Assembly (NCBI GenBank): GCA_046710535.1
Contig: JBKEHH010000003.1
Coordinates: 1-64,000, forward strand
DNA from: CAWVSB01 sp046710535
Lineage (GTDB): Bacteria > Pseudomonadota > Gammaproteobacteria > Pseudomonadales > CAWVSB01
Direction of reading: 5' to 3'
Length of the DNA: 64,000 bases
In this document: in pieces, positions 62,168-64,000 of the stretch
Numbering within the stretch: the first letter of the stretch is position 1
Layout: every line of letters starts with the position of its first letter
The notes under the pieces: model-generated
Told to the model about the DNA's origin: nothing
What the model saw: only the letters and a program-made list of their open reading frames with translations
Database searches by the model: none
Position numbers and translations under genes: made by a program

Positions 62168-64000
62168 ATGAGGATGAAATATTCAGGTATCGCAGCGGCC
62201 GTTGCAGGTATATCCGCTATGACAGGCGTGATGTCAACGACAGCTACAGCGGCAGAACAGTCATTAGCGCTAGAAGAAGTTATTGTTACCGCACGTAAAA
62301 GAGCAGAATCATTACAAGATGTACCCGTATCGGTAACAGCAATTACCAGTCAGTTGCAACGATCTACCATGCAAAGTATCCAAGACCTACAAGGCTTTAT
62401 TCCTAACGTCACTATTGACGAGATCCCAGGTAATAACGGTGCAGCGCTTTCTATTCGTGGTATCAGTTTCCAAGAAACCGACAAAAGCGTTGATACTCCA
62501 GTAGGTGTTATTCTCGATGGGGTTTCTTTGGGGGTTGTCGCAGGCGGCCTGTTGAACAACTTTGACATGGAACGTATTGAGGTATTACGTGGCCCACAAG
62601 GCACCTTATTTGGCAAAAATACTACTGCCGGTGCGGTTAACATTATTCGTACCGCCCCTACTAGGGAACTAGGTGCACGCATCAGAGTAGGTGCAGGCAG
62701 CTGGGACAAACGTCAAATTCAAGCGGTGGTAAACACGCCATTGTCTGACAACGGCGGCTTAAAACTCTATGCCAATAAAGATGAGCATGACGGCTATATG
62801 CGAAACAACATTATCGGCGAAGATACTGGCGGTAAAGACTACTTACAACTAGGCGCTACTGTTGCCTTTAATATTACTGACAAGTTTGACCTATCTTTTA
62901 CCGCAGAAAGGATCAATGACGATTCTAATGTTGGTGCATGGTCTAACTTTAACTCCTTTAGCGATGTAGCTTGTCTTATTTCTTTGGGTGGCATCCCTGC
63001 AGCAGGAATTCCTGCTGACGTTACCGGCGCACCTAGCGGCAGCGGTTGTATGGATTTGGATACTGACAGCGACGAAGACCACAGCTCGCAAAATGCACCA
63101 AACACATCTGAAACCACCAATGACTATTTCAACCTAACGATGAATTGGGACATAAATGACAGCTGGACAGCAACTTCTATCACTGGCTATGTAGAGCGTC
63201 AGGAAGAATTTCGGGTGGAGTATGACGCTAGTCGAGTAGAGTTTTTAACGGTACTAGCCGAGCAGGACTATTCACAGTTCAGCCAAGAGTTGCGATTTAA
63301 TGGCAGTATTAACGACAATATCAATTTGACTGCTGGTTTGTACTACTGGAATTCAGAGTATGACCAATTCCAAGAGTCGTTTGATATGTGGTATTACCTC
63401 GGTATTGGTTTTGGTCCAGAAGGCGGATTTAATCCTGGTGATGTTTCAAGCCAGTTAGATGGCACTGGTGAAAATACCTCGTATGCGATATTTGCATCGA
63501 TGGACTGGTCGCTCACTGACAACCTACTACTGAACTTAGGCGGTCGTCTTACCCAAGAAAAAAGATCACTAACAACAGCAACACCAAATTTTTACTCTAA
63601 TGAGCTTGATTTTGCGTTAGTACCATTCGGGGCAACCCAAAAATTTGAGGAAGATTGGACCGAATTCTCGCCTCGCGTTGCTCTGCAATATTCGTTAGAT
63701 GATAATTTGATGTTTTTTACTTCATTCTCTAACGGTTTTAAAAGCGGCGGCTTCTTTGCCCGCACTCAAAATGTCGACGATATAAACTCTTACGACCCTG
63801 AGTATGTAGACACTTATGAAGTAGGCATGAAAAGTGAGTGGCTTGAAAACCGCTTGCGCTTTAACGCCACAGTTTTTTATAGCGACTACAGCGACAAACA
63901 AGAAGAGGTTATTACTAACCTAGGAGGCGGTAACGTAACAACTATTGTTAACAATGCCGCAGATGCAACAATATCAGGTCTTGAAATAGAGCTTACCGCT
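62168..64000 (+). CDS. TonB-dependent receptor, N-terminal part (runs off the window)
   Basis: ATG at 62168 with GGAG seven bases upstream opens a frame of 611 codons that is still open at base 64000. It has a signal peptide (ending TATAAEQS), TonB box EEVIVTARKR, plug (DVPVSVTAITSQ, RGISFQETDK, IEVLRGPQGTLFGKNTTAG) and the early barrel. Same marine receptor class as 38995. The short frames at 62029 and on the opposite strand are shadows. Substrate unknown. Confidence 0.94.
   Translation, partial: MRMKYSGIAAAVAGISAMTGVMSTTATAAEQSLALEEVIVTARKRAESLQDVPVSVTAITSQLQRSTMQSIQDLQGFIPNVTIDEIPGNNGAALSIRGISFQETDKSVDTPVGVILDGVSLGVVAGGLLNNFDMERIEVLRGPQGTLFGKNTTAGAVNIIRTAPTRELGARIRVGAGSWDKRQIQAVVNTPLSDNGGLKLYANKDEHDGYMRNNIIGEDTGGKDYLQLGATVAFNITDKFDLSFTAERINDDSNVGAWSNFNSFSDVACLISLGGIPAAGIPADVTGAPSGSGCMDLDTDSDEDHSSQNAPNTSETTNDYFNLTMNWDINDSWTATSITGYVERQEEFRVEYDASRVEFLTVLAEQDYSQFSQELRFNGSINDNINLTAGLYYWNSEYDQFQESFDMWYYLGIGFGPEGGFNPGDVSSQLDGTGENTSYAIFASMDWSLTDNLLLNLGGRLTQEKRSLTTATPNFYSNELDFALVPFGATQKFEEDWTEFSPRVALQYSLDDNLMFFTSFSNGFKSGGFFARTQNVDDINSYDPEYVDTYEVGMKSEWLENRLRFNATVFYSDYSDKQEEVITNLGGGNVTTIVNNAADATISGLEIELTA

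Noticed and set aside
62029..62298. Plus-strand 89-residue frame ending in SYCYRT.
   Set aside because: It runs out of frame over the signal peptide of the TonB receptor that starts at 62168, and its own start has no ribosome site.
1..64000. CRISPR arrays, prophage, toxin-antitoxin pairs or a dedicated phage-defence system.
   Set aside because: No spaced direct repeats, integrase, phage structural genes or paired small toxin/antitoxin frames were seen. The NADAR protein at 22136 stands alone without defence partners.

Overview
The window looks like chromosome from a marine, moderately AT-leaning gammaproteobacterium. Evidence from the sequence: Gram-negative lipoproteins, two large TonB-dependent receptors, two RND efflux systems, the EfpL (YeiP) paralogue of elongation factor P, a DUF2986 mini-protein, HrpB, DbpA and DeaD. 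A relative of the Cellvibrionales is my best guess, but that is inference only. Nearly all of the window is ordinary chromosome. There is no CRISPR array, prophage or replication origin. The only mobile DNA is the tail of an IS3-type transposase at the left edge.

Layout. 1-12 kb: the IS3 remnant, a metallo-hydrolase lipoprotein, cytochrome b561, an MDR oxidoreductase with a divergent LysR regulator, an MFS exporter coupled to a short DTW protein, a VOC protein, an RhlE-like helicase, a PaaX-like regulator in operon with a fatty-acid desaturase, and an SdsA1-like alkylsulfatase. 12-19 kb: recQ, a decayed CPA1 antiporter tail, an iron alcohol dehydrogenase, a SnoaL protein, and a PAS-GGDEF-EAL gene broken by two frameshifts. 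19-22 kb: two tRNA genes, an OleA-type thiolase and an SDR, with possible tRNA scraps around them. 22-33 kb: NADAR protein, hrpB, a hidden DUF2986 gene, and an RND efflux pair followed by the cis/trans fatty-acid isomerase cti. 33-38.5 kb: a type II HSD-like SDR, an exported cytochrome c / FAD oxidase / PLP-enzyme operon, an FkbM methyltransferase and a full-length DTW protein. 39-45 kb: a TonB receptor, YrbL, a cysteine synthase, an orphan 25-residue membrane peptide, a LysR regulator and a TfoX-like protein. 45-55 kb: deaD-ppnP-DUF188, a PQQ dehydrogenase, a cold-shock protein, the efpL-DUF3301-SpeE-like operon and dbpA. 55-64 kb: small membrane proteins, a second RND pair, a K+ channel, a GFA protein and the start of a second TonB receptor.

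How the genes work together. Several themes fit a cold or solvent-stressed marine lifestyle: lipid fluidity (desaturase, Cti), RNA unwinding (RhlE-like, DeaD, DbpA, cold-shock protein) and efflux (two RND systems). The most unusual unit is the Tat-exported trio at 33.9-37.0 kb. It pairs a PLP enzyme that has lost its family's metal-ligand motif with an alditol-oxidase-like flavoprotein and a cytochrome c5, downstream of a 34-bp near-perfect palindrome. Genes absent from the supplied reading frames but readable in the sequence include the IS3 tail, the DUF2986 gene, the 25-residue membrane peptide, an antiporter remnant and the terminal TonB receptor.
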